A DNA stretch of 64,000 bases, taken from positions 17,584 to 81,583 of the forward strand of contig ONJR01000017.1 of assembly GCA_900318195.1 (NCBI GenBank), in the 5' to 3' direction. This DNA is from an uncultured Planctomycetota bacterium (lineage in GTDB: Bacteria; Planctomycetota; Planctomycetia; Pirellulales; Thermoguttaceae). This document shows positions 26,417-35,711 of this stretch, one piece after another. Position 1 is the first letter of the stretch. Every line of letters begins with the position of its first letter. Under the pieces are notes generated by a model, which saw only the letters and a program-made list of their open reading frames with translations, did not search any database and was not told the DNA's origin. The position numbers and the translations under genes were made by a program.

Positions 26417-28294
26417 ATGACGCAACCGTATTTTTTTGACACGAAATTAAGACGCTCCGTTGAAAGTATGTTGTTGCCGGATATCCGCACGCCGGGTCAA
26501 TATATAGGAGGCGAGGTCGGGCAGATCGTCAAACCGGCGGAATCAGTTCAAGCGAGGTTGTGTTTCTGCTTTCCGGACGTCTACTCTATCGGAATGTCGA
26601 ACATAGCGCTCGCCGTACTCTACGACGTCGTTAATAGTCGCGCCGAACTCTCCTGCGAACGCGCCTTCTGCCCAAGTCCAGACTTCGAGACTGCGTTGCG
26701 CGACGCCTGTCTGCCGCTCTATTCGCTCGAGACCTTTACCCCGCTCAATGCGTTCGACGTCGTCGGCTTCACATTACAGTACGAGCTATGTTACACGAGC
26801 GTCCTAACGATGCTTGACCTCGGAGGAATTCCCATTAGGCGCGAAGAACGCGGAGTCGACGCGCCGCTCGTCGTCGCGGGGGGACCGGCGTCAAGCAATC
26901 CCGAGCCTATGGCGGACTTTATCGACGTCTTCCTGTTAGGAGACGGCGAAGAATCGTTGCCGCAAGCGTTGCAATTATGGGCGCAACTCAAAGAGCAATA
27001 CGGCGTCAAACGCGCGCTACATTCCGAAAATGGCAAATTCGATCGTCAAGAGCTCCCGATCGAACGCGCCAAGGCTATCCGACGCGAAATGATTCTAGAG
27101 CTCGTCAAACGCATACCAAGCGCGTACGCGCCCGAATTCTATCGCGTGGAATACGACGCAACTGGGCGCGCTAAACGACCGCGACCGATTATAGACGACG
27201 TCAACGAGTATATTCACTCAGCGATCGTGCGCGATCTCAACGCGTTCCCGCCCCCGAAGCGACCGCTCATTCCGCTCATCGAAAGCGTACAGGATCGAAT
27301 CTCCGTCGAAATTATGAGAGGATGCCCTCAGAAATGCAGGTTCTGTCAGAGCACGCAACTTAAACGTCCCATAAGGACGCGATCCGTCGACCTCATAATC
27401 GAAACGATTCGTGAAGCAAGCGCGAACACAGGCGTGGACGAGGCGACCTTGCTGTCCCTTTCGTCGAGCGAATACCCCAAATTCGAGGACGCGCTCGCGC
27501 GCATCAGCGGCGCGCTCGCTCCCTGCGGCGTTTCGCTCGCCGTGCCAAGTTTGCGCGTTAATCATCAACTCAGCTCGGTCGTGCAGGAACTCACAACGGA
27601 ACGCTCCTCGAGCCTGACCGTCGCTCCGGAAGCCGCGCGCGACGAAATGAGGCGCCGAATCGCCAAACGCGTGACGAACGACGACCTATTCGCTGGATGC
27701 CGCGCCGCGTTTGAACACGGATTCGCGCGCATTAAAATGTACTTCATGTGCGGATTCCCGAAAGAAACAGAAGACGATCTCGTCGGTATCGTGGCGCTAG
27801 CTAACGACATTTGTCGGCTCAGCAAAGAAGTGCGCGGCAAGTGGGCGCAGGTCGTTGCGAACGTCTCGAACTTCGTGCCGAAACCGCACACGCCGCTACA
27901 GTGGGAAGCGATGCAAACGCGCAAGTATTTCACCGAAGCGCACCGTATTCTGCGTTCGACGCGGCGCGAGCGATCCGTCGAAGTTAAGTACCACGCGCTC
28001 AACGTCAGCCTGCTCGAAGGTCTGCTCACGCGCGGCGATCGACGCGTCGGACGCGTTGTTGAAACCGCGTGGAGATTGGGCGCAAGACTCGATCCATGGC
28101 ACGAACATTTCAACCCTGAAATTTGGGAGCGCGCAATCGCGCAACATAACCTTGACGTCGACCTCATTGCGCACACGCCTTACTCGCTCGACGCCGAGTT
28201 GCCATGGGATCACATCGTGCTGTTCAATAGTAAAGAGCTCCTCAAAAAGGAACACGCGCTCAGCGAGCGCCTCCAATTCACCGAACTCGGATAG
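26417..28294 (+). CDS. B12-binding-type radical SAM protein (TIGR03960-like)
   Basis: A 625-residue radical SAM enzyme. The N-terminal 200 residues (LCFCFPDVYSIGMSNIAL, VVAGGPASSNPEPMADFID and FLLGDGEE) form the cobalamin-binding-like Rossmann domain of this family. The cluster motif is CPQKCRFC (Cys303, Cys307, Cys310). SEYPKFED, TVAPEAARDEMRRRIAKR and IKMYFMCGFPKETEDD follow the TIGR03960 pattern. In many bacteria this protein is paired or fused with a DUF2344 protein and a ribonuclease G gene; neither is present here. The substrate is unknown; a link to RNA modification is suggested for the family by gene neighbours elsewhere. Confidence 0.85.
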   Translation: MTQPYFFDTKLRRSVESMLLPDIRTPGQYIGGEVGQIVKPAESVQARLCFCFPDVYSIGMSNIALAVLYDVVNSRAELSCERAFCPSPDFETALRDACLPLYSLETFTPLNAFDVVGFTLQYELCYTSVLTMLDLGGIPIRREERGVDAPLVVAGGPASSNPEPMADFIDVFLLGDGEESLPQALQLWAQLKEQYGVKRALHSENGKFDRQELPIERAKAIRREMILELVKRIPSAYAPEFYRVEYDATGRAKRPRPIIDDVNEYIHSAIVRDLNAFPPPKRPLIPLIESVQDRISVEIMRGCPQKCRFCQSTQLKRPIRTRSVDLIIETIREASANTGVDEATLLSLSSSEYPKFEDALARISGALAPCGVSLAVPSLRVNHQLSSVVQELTTERSSSLTVAPEAARDEMRRRIAKRVTNDDLFAGCRAAFEHGFARIKMYFMCGFPKETEDDLVGIVALANDICRLSKEVRGKWAQVVANVSNFVPKPHTPLQWEAMQTRKYFTEAHRILRSTRRERSVEVKYHALNVSLLEGLLTRGDRRVGRVVETAWRLGARLDPWHEHFNPEIWERAIAQHNLDVDLIAHTPYSLDAELPWDHIVLFNSKELLKKEHALSERLQFTELG

Positions 28295-28362
28295 CTCCGT
28301 TTCGCCGCGCAGTAAACGAGCTACGCCAACCGTCGACTATGCCGACAAGGAGTCAATGAGAA

Positions 28363-29415
28363 ATGACGCAATCGAATCTTTCACGCCGACAATTCTTTAG
28401 CGCTTCTGCCCTCGCCGCAACAACCTTCGCGACCGCTAATTTGCGCGGGCAGGACGCGCGCGCAAATTGCGCCTCCAGCTACGAACAATATTCCTACGCG
28501 TCCGACGGAAAAACCGCCAAGATTTTCTCGTCCGCTATCTCGGAACCAGTCAATATTCTCCAAATCTCAGACTCGCACCTCTTCCTAGACGACGCGCGAG
28601 GAGAAGAGTACAAACAGTTCTCAGATCGTATGGCAAAGGCGTACAATCACACCAAACGCGCAACCGACGGAAAGGAAACTAACCCGACGGAAATGTTCCA
28701 GGAAATTACGTCAAACGCCGCAAAACAGGATTACGACGCCATAACGCTCACCGGAGATATTGTTAGTTTTCCGTCGGCGGCGGGCGTCGATTTCGCAAAA
28801 GAACAACTCGAAGCTACAGGCGTCCCATACTTCTACACGAGCGGCAATCACGACTGGCATTTCGAGGGAATGGAAGGTTCCGAAAAGGAACTTCGCGACG
28901 AATGGATTCAAAAAAGGCTCAAGCCGCTCTACCCTGACGGCGTCAACCCGTTGTGCTATTCGAGAATCGTCAACGGCGTCAACCTACTCATGGTCGACGA
29001 CTCAATCTACGAAATTTTGCCCGAACAACTCGATTTCATACGCCAAGAGCTCGCCAAGAACATCCCGACCCTCGTCTTTATGCACATTCCGCTATACGCG
29101 CCGGGACGAAGCGTCGGGTACGGCGTCGGACACCCAGACTGGAACGCCGCTCACGATCGCAACATGATCGTCGAACGACGTCGGCAGTGGCCCGAAGCAG
29201 GACATACCGCCGTTACTTATTCGTTCCGCGACGAATTGCTCGCCGCTCAGAATATGCTCGGCGTCTTCACCGGGCACATCCACCAGAACACGCTCGATCT
29301 CGTGAACGGCAAGCCGTCAAATGTCGTTCGAGCCGCTTACGACGGTTCCACGCTACGCATAGAACTGCGTCCTTTCCCTAAGCGTCCGGAACAGCGTAAG
29401 ACGCCGACCCGCTAA
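28363..29415 (+). CDS. Tat-exported calcineurin-like metallophosphoesterase (copy 1 of 2)
   Basis: A 350-residue phosphoesterase with a Tat signal (SRRQFFSASALAATTFA, about residues 5-21). The metal motifs are ISDSHLF (about 66-72), LTGDIVSFP, GNHDWHFE, the His of FMHIPLY, and GHIHQN. This is the order of the purple-acid/calcineurin-like fold. AAGGAG lies about nine bases before the ATG. A paralog of similar length follows 50 bases downstream with most motifs identical, including the C-terminal LRIELRPFPKRP. The substrate is unknown; export suggests a phosphomonoester or phosphodiester outside the cytoplasm. Confidence 0.88.
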   Translation: MTQSNLSRRQFFSASALAATTFATANLRGQDARANCASSYEQYSYASDGKTAKIFSSAISEPVNILQISDSHLFLDDARGEEYKQFSDRMAKAYNHTKRATDGKETNPTEMFQEITSNAAKQDYDAITLTGDIVSFPSAAGVDFAKEQLEATGVPYFYTSGNHDWHFEGMEGSEKELRDEWIQKRLKPLYPDGVNPLCYSRIVNGVNLLMVDDSIYEILPEQLDFIRQELAKNIPTLVFMHIPLYAPGRSVGYGVGHPDWNAAHDRNMIVERRRQWPEAGHTAVTYSFRDELLAAQNMLGVFTGHIHQNTLDLVNGKPSNVVRAAYDGSTLRIELRPFPKRPEQRKTPTR

Positions 29416-29511
29416 ACCGCAGACGATTAGCGCCATAGTCTCATTGAGATTCCATTTTGCGTTTTGTTCCTATTCGGACGCCATCTCATTCGTTTTTACA
29501 AGGATCCAATT

Positions 29512-30579
29512 ATGACGCGCCCACTACTTTCACGTCGTCAATTCTTCTGCGCCGCAACAGCCGCAACTGCGCTCGGCGCGGCGAATTACTCTAAAGCCGA
29601 CCCTGTTATCCTCGAGCCTAAACCTAGTTTTGAACAATTCTCGTTCGCGTGCGACGGCAGGACGGCGAAAATATATTCGTCCGCTATTACGGAACAGATC
29701 AATATTCTGCAAATCTCCGACTCACACCTCTATCTCGAAGACGATCGCGACAGGGAGTTCCAAGAGTTTTCCGCAAGAATGGCAAAGGCGTACAACCACA
29801 CCAAGCGCTTTAGTGACGGAAAAGACACTAACCCGACGGAAATGTTCGCCGAAATCGCGCAAAACGTGAAGAGGCAAGATTACGACGCGCTAGCGCTAAC
29901 GGGCGATATCGTTAGCTTCCCGTCCCAACTCGCCGTCGAATTCGTCAAGGAAAAACTGGAATCGACCGAAACGCCGTACTATTACACTTGCGGCAACCAC
30001 GACTGGCATTACGAAGGACTGCCTGGAACAGAAAAAGAACTGCGCGACGACTGGATCGAAAAGAGGCTCAAGCCGCTCTATCCCGACGGCGTCGATCCAC
30101 TCGCGTACTCGCGCGTCGTTAAAGGCGTCAACCTCCTCTTCATCGACGACTCGACCAATGAGATTCTGCCGAAACAGTTAGATTTCCTCAAAAAAGAACT
30201 CGCCAAAGAGCTACCTACCCTTGTATTCCTGCACATACCGCTCTTCGCGCCAGAACGCGACCTCGACTATGCAATCGGGCACCCGGATTTCAACGCCGAA
30301 CACGACCGATACTGGGAAAGCGAACGGCGACCGCGATGGTCGGCTGAGGGACATACCTCGGTTACCTACGAATTTCGAGACGCTATTATTAACGCGCCCA
30401 ACACGCTCGGCGTTTTTGCCGGACACGTGCATGGAACTTCACTCGACCTTATCAACGGAACGCCGTCGAACGTCGTGCGCGCCGCTTACGACGGTTCGAC
30501 TCTGCGCATTGAACTGCGCCCGTTCCCCAAACGCCCGACCCCGCGAGACCGCGTCATGAACAATGTCAACGCGAAATGA
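29512..30579 (+). CDS. Tat-exported calcineurin-like metallophosphoesterase (copy 2 of 2)
   Basis: About 355 residues and strongly similar to the preceding gene: the Tat motif SRRQFFCAATAAT, metal motifs ISDSHLY, LTGDIVSFP, GNHDWHYE, LHIPLFA and GHVHGT, and the shared C-terminus LRIELRPFPKRP. The start at 29512 has AAGGA seven to eleven bases upstream. An upstream in-frame TTG at 29464 would place the Tat motif too deep. The pair arose by tandem duplication and both copies keep every visible metal ligand, so both should be active. They are probably cotranscribed. Confidence 0.88.
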   Translation: MTRPLLSRRQFFCAATAATALGAANYSKADPVILEPKPSFEQFSFACDGRTAKIYSSAITEQINILQISDSHLYLEDDRDREFQEFSARMAKAYNHTKRFSDGKDTNPTEMFAEIAQNVKRQDYDALALTGDIVSFPSQLAVEFVKEKLESTETPYYYTCGNHDWHYEGLPGTEKELRDDWIEKRLKPLYPDGVDPLAYSRVVKGVNLLFIDDSTNEILPKQLDFLKKELAKELPTLVFLHIPLFAPERDLDYAIGHPDFNAEHDRYWESERRPRWSAEGHTSVTYEFRDAIINAPNTLGVFAGHVHGTSLDLINGTPSNVVRAAYDGSTLRIELRPFPKRPTPRDRVMNNVNAK

Positions 30580-30879
30580 CGGTGGAGCTAACTACACCTC
30601 TTACAATCATTACATCCGTTATAATCAAAAAAAATCAATCAATCTGGGAAAATTCGTCCCTTTTTTGGAAATATAGGATGAAAGCGCGTTCACCCTTGAC
30701 TATAATGGAAAGGGCTTGTTGTAGACGCGTAGTCGTTTCGGTTCGGCAGCGCGCGGAGGAGCGTTCTCAAAGCGCGCGCTTGAAATGGAACGCCTCCGGA
30801 AAAGCCCTTCCATTGCTAGCATAAAAATAACAACCGTCAGAACGACGAGTCGTTCTTTCGATTAAAGGAGACGTTCCTA
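30580..30879. other. Intergenic region with a nested inverted-repeat element
   Basis: The 300 bases hold no open frame that I trust. They start AT-rich with a T-run (30659-30666) that may end the phosphoesterase transcript. TATAAT at 30701-30706 follows TTGACT directly, so the usual spacing is absent. The inverted-repeat element is listed separately. Confidence 0.5.
30704..30813. repeat. Nested inverted-repeat element of about 110 bases
   Basis: AATGGAAAGGGCTT at the left end is the near-exact reverse complement of AAGCCCTTCCATT at the right end (one extra A). Inside, GGAGGAGCGTTC (30756-30767) is nearly complementary to GAACGCCTCC (30788-30797), and TCAAAGCGCGCGCTTGA (about 30767-30783) is almost a palindrome. 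The result is a three-tier hairpin. It could be a small structured RNA, a miniature transposable element or a terminator-like block before the following gene. No second clear copy was found in the window. Confidence 0.5.
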
Positions 30880-31719
30880 ATGAACTTAGTGGGAAAAATA
30901 TTCGTCGGTATCATTGCGTTGATGAGCGTCGTCTGTCTGACGGTCTCCGCTATGTCCTTTGCCTCGCACCATAATTGGAAGGCTAAGAGCGATGAGTTAA
31001 AAGCGAAACTCGACGAAGTCGAAGCTCAGAAGAAGCAACTCAACGAGCAGAAGGCGGAACTCAATGCCAAAATCGCCGCTGAGTCGCAAGCGTACGTTCA
31101 AGCGATTGAAGCGCTCAAAACGAAGGCGGACGACCTTGAAAAGCAAAATGAACAGCTGACCGCCACCAATAAGGGATTCCAAGAAGAAATCGCCGCGAAA
31201 GAGAACATTATCATAGCGAACAACGAACTCATCGCCGATTATCGCGCTGAGCTCGAAACCACCAGCAAGAACCTTGCCGAAGCGACGCAGGCGCGCGGGT
31301 CTTATCTCCAACAGCTTGCGCAGGCGGTCGAACAACTCCACGAGAGTTCAACGCAGTACGGCGATCTGAGCGAGAAGACAGAAGCGTTGGAGAAACTGCT
31401 CGACGAAATGATCGGCATTCTCAATAAAAACGGTATGTCGACCGATCCCAACGATTATAGCGAACTGCCGCAATTCGCATGTGAGGGCACGATTCAAAAC
31501 GTTAGTAAGGATTACGACGGAATGTTGCTTATTACGATCGGTTCAGACGACGGACTAGCAGAAAATAATCGTCTCGACGTTCGCCGCGGCGATTCCTATC
31601 TCGGCAAGATAGAGGTCGTTTCTGTCGAACCAAATCGCGCCGTGTGCAGGGTTCTACCCGAGTATCGTCAGGGCGTCATGATGGAAGGAGACAGCGTTTA
31701 TGCCGCGAAAGTCAACTAG
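30880..31719 (+). CDS. Membrane-anchored coiled-coil protein with a C-terminal beta domain
   Basis: A 279-residue protein of no recognised family. Residues 5-27 form a membrane helix (KIFVGIIALMSVVCLTVSAMSF). Residues 33-185 are a long coiled coil with repeated Lys/Glu/Ala/Leu heptads. The last 75 residues (EGTIQNVSKDYDGMLLITIG onward) resemble the small beta domain of MreC or FlgT-like proteins. AAGGAG precedes the ATG. Its stop codon overlaps the start of the next small gene by 20 bases, so the two are probably translated together. An envelope-structuring role is suggested by topology only. Confidence 0.8.
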   Translation: MNLVGKIFVGIIALMSVVCLTVSAMSFASHHNWKAKSDELKAKLDEVEAQKKQLNEQKAELNAKIAAESQAYVQAIEALKTKADDLEKQNEQLTATNKGFQEEIAAKENIIIANNELIADYRAELETTSKNLAEATQARGSYLQQLAQAVEQLHESSTQYGDLSEKTEALEKLLDEMIGILNKNGMSTDPNDYSELPQFACEGTIQNVSKDYDGMLLITIGSDDGLAENNRLDVRRGDSYLGKIEVVSVEPNRAVCRVLPEYRQGVMMEGDSVYAAKVN

Positions 31720-31957
31720 CAACGATCTGTCGTCCGACGCCTTTACCGAAGGATTTGACAATTCCACAACGCTAGGCTCCTCGGACCTGTTTGGTCCGAG
31801 CGACTCACAAGCGTTCGACTCTCCCGCCGCGAGCGTAGGAAAGCCCGCAAAGCAGAAGGCGCCGAAGGACGTCTACACGCTCGTACTGCTACTGAGCTTT
31901 TTATTCTTCGTCGCCGCCTCAGTACTCCTCTACCTCGATCTCGCGTCCTATAAATAA
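31700..31957 (+). CDS. Small single-helix membrane protein coupled to the coiled-coil protein
   Basis: An 85-residue protein with about 50 Ser-rich, acidic residues, a short basic patch (GKPAKQKAPKD) and one C-terminal membrane helix (about 60-80, TLVLLLSFLFFVAASVLLYL). Topology suggests a cytoplasmic N-terminus and a tail anchor. The ATG sits inside the end of the coiled-coil gene, implying translational coupling and perhaps a complex between the two products. Family unknown. Confidence 0.72.
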   Translation: MPRKSTSNDLSSDAFTEGFDNSTTLGSSDLFGPSDSQAFDSPAASVGKPAKQKAPKDVYTLVLLLSFLFFVAASVLLYLDLASYK

Positions 31958-32007
31958 AACGCGATCTCGAACCGGATAGGGGTCGCACGAAGATTATCCG
32001 TTCATAC

Positions 32008-32037
32008 GCGCCGTCTCCTAGGGGGCGGCGCTTTTTT
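32008..32037 (+). terminator. Rho-independent terminator of the coiled-coil/membrane protein pair
   Basis: GCGCCGTCTCC pairs with GGGGCGGCGC around a short loop, followed directly by TTTTTTATT. It is the strongest terminator on the plus strand in this stretch. The rest of the gap up to 32251 is AT-rich with no gene seen. Confidence 0.85.
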
Positions 32038-32251
32038 ATTGTGCGCGACGTAGCGATCGTACGTTCGAGTGTGCGACATAGACTGACGCTCTTGCTAAAA
32101 GACGCGTAAAAAAATAACTCAGACCTTTTAAATCTATTAAAAAAGCGTAAAATAGAGAGGTCGAGCCGGTCCGATTATCGCGTCGGCAGGCGCGACGCTC
32201 CGTCGAAATTATTCCGTTACGTGTAGAATGATTCATATATAGGCGTTTGAA

Positions 32252-32944
32252 ATGGATAGCAGAACAGCCATTCTCAATAGTGTCAAAGACGCGTTACGCG
32301 ACCTTGACGCCTCCAATATGGTCGAACCGGAACTGCCGCTCATCTGGGAAGTTAAAGGACTCGCTCCGCAAGAGCTTGCCGATACTTTTGCGCAAAATCT
32401 CAAGTCGGTCGCAGGAGAGGCGTTCCTGTGCGATAGTCTAAACGACGCCGCGCAAAAGATTGCAGACGCGCTCAAGCAAATTGCCGAATCGAACGGTAAA
32501 AATGCGCCTCATATGCTGGGCGTGTATCCAAACGAACTCACCCAGCAGATTGCAAATCAGCTTCCGCAAGACCTTTGGAAGATTCTCAATACCCCGGAAG
32601 AGCCCAAAGTCGACCCGAAAGATTACGAACCAATGACCGCCAGTCTGATTGCGCCGCTCGCATTGCTCGCCGACACGGGTTCGTGCGTCGCGGAGGGACG
32701 GTCCGCGTTTGAACGTTTACTCTTTTACCTCTCGCCCGCGTGCCTCGTTATCGCGCGCGCTAGTCAGTTGCGCGAGAATTTGCCGCACGCATGGTCGGAA
32801 ATAGCTGCGAAACTCACGCCGGAACAACATGGCGAAATCGCGATTATCACAGGTCCAAGCCGTACCGCAGATATTGAAAAGAAGCTCGTACTTGGCGTTC
32901 ACGGTCCCCAAAAGCTACTAGTATTCATTATCATGAACGAATAG
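32252..32944 (+). CDS. LUD-domain protein (LutC/YkgG family)
   Basis: A 230-residue protein of the LUD family. The C-terminal signature EIAIITGPSRTADIEKKLVLGVHGP is nearly identical to that of LutC, a subunit of the L-lactate oxidation complex LutABC. The middle segment with ADTGSCV corresponds to the substrate-side loop. No LutA (CCG-domain) or LutB (iron-sulfur) gene is adjacent, so a lactate role is uncertain and this may be a stand-alone LUD protein. An MBL-fold hydrolase follows 26 bases downstream on the same strand and could be cotranscribed. Confidence 0.88.
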   Translation: MDSRTAILNSVKDALRDLDASNMVEPELPLIWEVKGLAPQELADTFAQNLKSVAGEAFLCDSLNDAAQKIADALKQIAESNGKNAPHMLGVYPNELTQQIANQLPQDLWKILNTPEEPKVDPKDYEPMTASLIAPLALLADTGSCVAEGRSAFERLLFYLSPACLVIARASQLRENLPHAWSEIAAKLTPEQHGEIAIITGPSRTADIEKKLVLGVHGPQKLLVFIIMNE

Positions 32945-32970
32945 TCCGTCGCGCAGTAGAGAGCCTCGTT

Positions 32971-33627
32971 ATGAAACTATCCGATCTCGTTTTCAAATCC
33001 TTCGTACTGTCAGACTTCGATGAAAACTGCTACGTCGTGCATATACGCGGCGCTAAGGAGTGCGTCGTGGTCGATCCCGGACCGGACGCTGGAGTCGTTC
33101 TCGAATATCTGCGCGCAAATGCGCTCGTACCCGTTGCGGTATTGATAACGCACGGGCATTGCGATCACTTTGCGGGACTATCGGAACTTAAAGCGGAATG
33201 GTCGGAGGCGAAGGTATACGTCGGTGAAAACGAAGCGTACAAGCTCAGCGATCCCGTTGCGAATCTCTCAGCTCCCTTCGGATTTCCACACGTCCAGAGC
33301 GAGTACGAAGTTACGCTTCGAGACGGCGAAGAATTCACCGTCGCTAATTTGACCTTTAAGACGCTTGAAACGCCCGGACATTCGGTCGGGCACGTCCTGT
33401 ACCAGCTCACGCTCGAGGACGCAATTATCGTCTTCTGCGGCGATCTCGTCTTTAAAAACGCCGTCGGACGCGCCGATTTTGCCGACGGCGATCACATGGC
33501 GCTCTTTGACTCCATTAAGTCAAAGTTACTCACGTTGCCAGACTCGACTTACCTCTTACCGGGGCACGGTTCCAGTACGACGGTTGGTCGCGAAAGGTTG
33601 GAAAATCCCTTTTTGCGTAAATTATAA
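32971..33627 (+). CDS. MBL-fold metallohydrolase (glyoxalase II-like)
   Basis: A 218-residue metallo-beta-lactamase-fold enzyme. The first metal motif is THGHCDHFAG (His61, His63, Asp65, His66). Further ligands lie in ETPGHSVGH, in FCGDLVF (Asp) and in LPGHGSST (His). The size and LENPFLR end match the YcbL/GloB-like group that hydrolyses thioesters such as S-lactoylglutathione. The neighbouring LUD protein gives weak support for a lactate/methylglyoxal context. The assignment to a specific thioester is inference. Confidence 0.9.
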   Translation: MKLSDLVFKSFVLSDFDENCYVVHIRGAKECVVVDPGPDAGVVLEYLRANALVPVAVLITHGHCDHFAGLSELKAEWSEAKVYVGENEAYKLSDPVANLSAPFGFPHVQSEYEVTLRDGEEFTVANLTFKTLETPGHSVGHVLYQLTLEDAIIVFCGDLVFKNAVGRADFADGDHMALFDSIKSKLLTLPDSTYLLPGHGSSTTVGRERLENPFLRKL

Positions 33628-33693
33628 CTGAACGCATGGAACCGCTAGCCCACAGCCCATGGTTCTTAACGACTTTGGATCACCTAACAACTC

Positions 33694-35634
33694 ATGACGC
33701 CTCGTCTGTTTAGAATCTTCCGATTCCTCGCGTTTCCTGTAGTAAAAGACCACGATTCGAATACGCCCATGCGCAAAAAATTTCTTCGCTGGCTCTTGGT
33801 TTATTCCATTGCCGCTTTTGTCGCCGCGCTCTTATTGTCGCTCACCTTCGAAACGCACTCAATGCGTCGCGAAGTTACTATGATGATCGAAAATAAGATC
33901 AAGGAGGCGTATGAGCACACACGCGACGCATATCAAACGCTTGAAATTCTCAAACGCCGCTCTGCGGAAGTTGGAAAGACTCGCGCGCGAATCGCCGCGC
34001 TCGCGCTTGAATCGCACCCAGAAATCATCGGTTCGGACGATCAAAGCGTCAATACGTCGAATCTTGGCGTCCTCGGGCGCGATTTGAGAGTTGACGAAAT
34101 TGACGTTATCAACGAGCGTGGCGTCTGCGAGGCTACTTGGCCTGAGAACGCGACGCTCGTCGGATACGACTATCACAACGCGAACCTAGCGCGCGAATTC
34201 CTCGCCATAATTGACAATCCAACGCTTGAAATCTCTCAAGACATTCGCACGACTGAAGGCGCGCTGACGACGGATCGTTTTCAGTTCTCAGCGGTTCCGC
34301 GCAAGGACAAGCCGGGCTTCGTCGAGGTTGGATTCCGAGCGGTCGAAGTTGAGAAAGCGTACCGACTCGCGGACGTCTCGCGTCACGTCAGTTCAGTCGT
34401 CGGATATTCCGGCTTTCTGAGCGTTTTCGAAAACGGTAAGCAACTTTCAAAGGTCAAACTCGCTGATCTTATCGACATTTCGAAATTGGAGCCAGGTAAG
34501 ATTGCCACTGAGGTCATTGGGGACAAGAAATACCTTCTTTACGGACTACAACGCGAGAATTGGTTTTTCGTTGGCGGCGTGCCGACGTCGGAACTCTTTG
34601 CCGCGCGCCGCCTCACGCTCCTGTTGCTCATAATAACGAACTTCTTTATCTTTCTCGTAATCTTTACGCTCGTCTCAGCGCTTGTTCAGCGACTAATTGT
34701 CGACAGCGTTTATGCGATCAACTCGTCCCTTGAAAAGATCACTAAGGGTCAACTAGACGAACGTGTACAAGTCGAGACCACCAAGGAGTTTGTCGAACTG
34801 TCCAACGGAGTGAACGCAACGGTAGATTCGCTCAAACAGGTCGTTGAAGAGATTAAACGCCGCAGTCAAGAAGAGCTCGCGCTTGCGAAGAAGATTCAAG
34901 AGGCGGCGCTGCCGAAACTCGAAAAGCTTTTTACGAAACGCGTGCGCTTTGACGTCTGCGCGCGCAATAAGCCTATGACGAGCGTGGGCGGCGATATGTA
35001 CGACTTCTTCTTTCTCGACGGCAATACGGTTCTCTTTTATGTTGCCGACGTCTCTGGACACGGCGTGCCTGCGTCGCTCGTTATGATGAAGACAATGGCG
35101 CTCGTTAAGAACCTTGCGCTTTCAGGCTATTCGATCGAGAAAGTCGTTGAGACAACCAACTACTACCTCTCGGAAAATAACGATTCGTCTTTCGTTACCG
35201 GCTTCTTCTGCAAGCTCGACCTCCGAACAGGCGTTATGACTTATGTCAACGCAGGACACAACGCGCCCTTTATTTGCCGCGCCAACGGTAAATTCGAGCT
35301 CTTTGCCCCTGAGATTAATCTAATACTTGGAATCGAACCGGAAGCTCAATACGAGAGCGCAATAACGCAACTTGACCCAGGCGACGTCTTCATACTCTAT
35401 ACCGACGGTATAACGGAGGCGACGACGCCTAATATGTCGGGATGCTTCGATAACGATCGCGCGCTCGACACGCTCAACGCCGCTTCCGCAAACGCAACTT
35501 CAATTGAGTTAGTCGAACGGCTCTTTACTGCGGTCGCTCAATTCACGGACAACGCAGAACCGTCGGACGACGAGACCGTCTTGGCGATTAAGATTATCGC
35601 GCATCTCGATAAGAGCGCCGTTCCAGCAAGTTAG
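33694..35634 (+). CDS. Membrane sensor SpoIIE-type PP2C phosphatase (copy 1)
   Basis: A 646-residue signalling protein. A membrane helix (about 30-50) precedes a periplasmic sensor of about 250 residues, a second helix (about 305-330), a HAMP-like linker with a coiled coil (about 330-410), and a SpoIIE/RsbU phosphatase domain (about 415-640). Catalytic motifs VGGDMYDF, DVSGHG, TDGITE and SDDETV carry the metal-binding Asp residues. Such enzymes dephosphorylate an anti-anti-sigma factor in partner-switching modules; no such partner is nearby. The neighbour downstream is a paralog. The start codon choice is uncertain: a Met at 33769 is the alternative. Confidence 0.9.
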   Translation: MTPRLFRIFRFLAFPVVKDHDSNTPMRKKFLRWLLVYSIAAFVAALLLSLTFETHSMRREVTMMIENKIKEAYEHTRDAYQTLEILKRRSAEVGKTRARIAALALESHPEIIGSDDQSVNTSNLGVLGRDLRVDEIDVINERGVCEATWPENATLVGYDYHNANLAREFLAIIDNPTLEISQDIRTTEGALTTDRFQFSAVPRKDKPGFVEVGFRAVEVEKAYRLADVSRHVSSVVGYSGFLSVFENGKQLSKVKLADLIDISKLEPGKIATEVIGDKKYLLYGLQRENWFFVGGVPTSELFAARRLTLLLLIITNFFIFLVIFTLVSALVQRLIVDSVYAINSSLEKITKGQLDERVQVETTKEFVELSNGVNATVDSLKQVVEEIKRRSQEELALAKKIQEAALPKLEKLFTKRVRFDVCARNKPMTSVGGDMYDFFFLDGNTVLFYVADVSGHGVPASLVMMKTMALVKNLALSGYSIEKVVETTNYYLSENNDSSFVTGFFCKLDLRTGVMTYVNAGHNAPFICRANGKFELFAPEINLILGIEPEAQYESAITQLDPGDVFILYTDGITEATTPNMSGCFDNDRALDTLNAASANATSIELVERLFTAVAQFTDNAEPSDDETVLAIKIIAHLDKSAVPAS

Positions 35635-35711
35635 TATCAGGTTACCAACACGTTGCCGCATTCGCGTCGTCGGCCGCGCGCTTTCGACCGTTTTTATAAT
35701 TACATCATACC

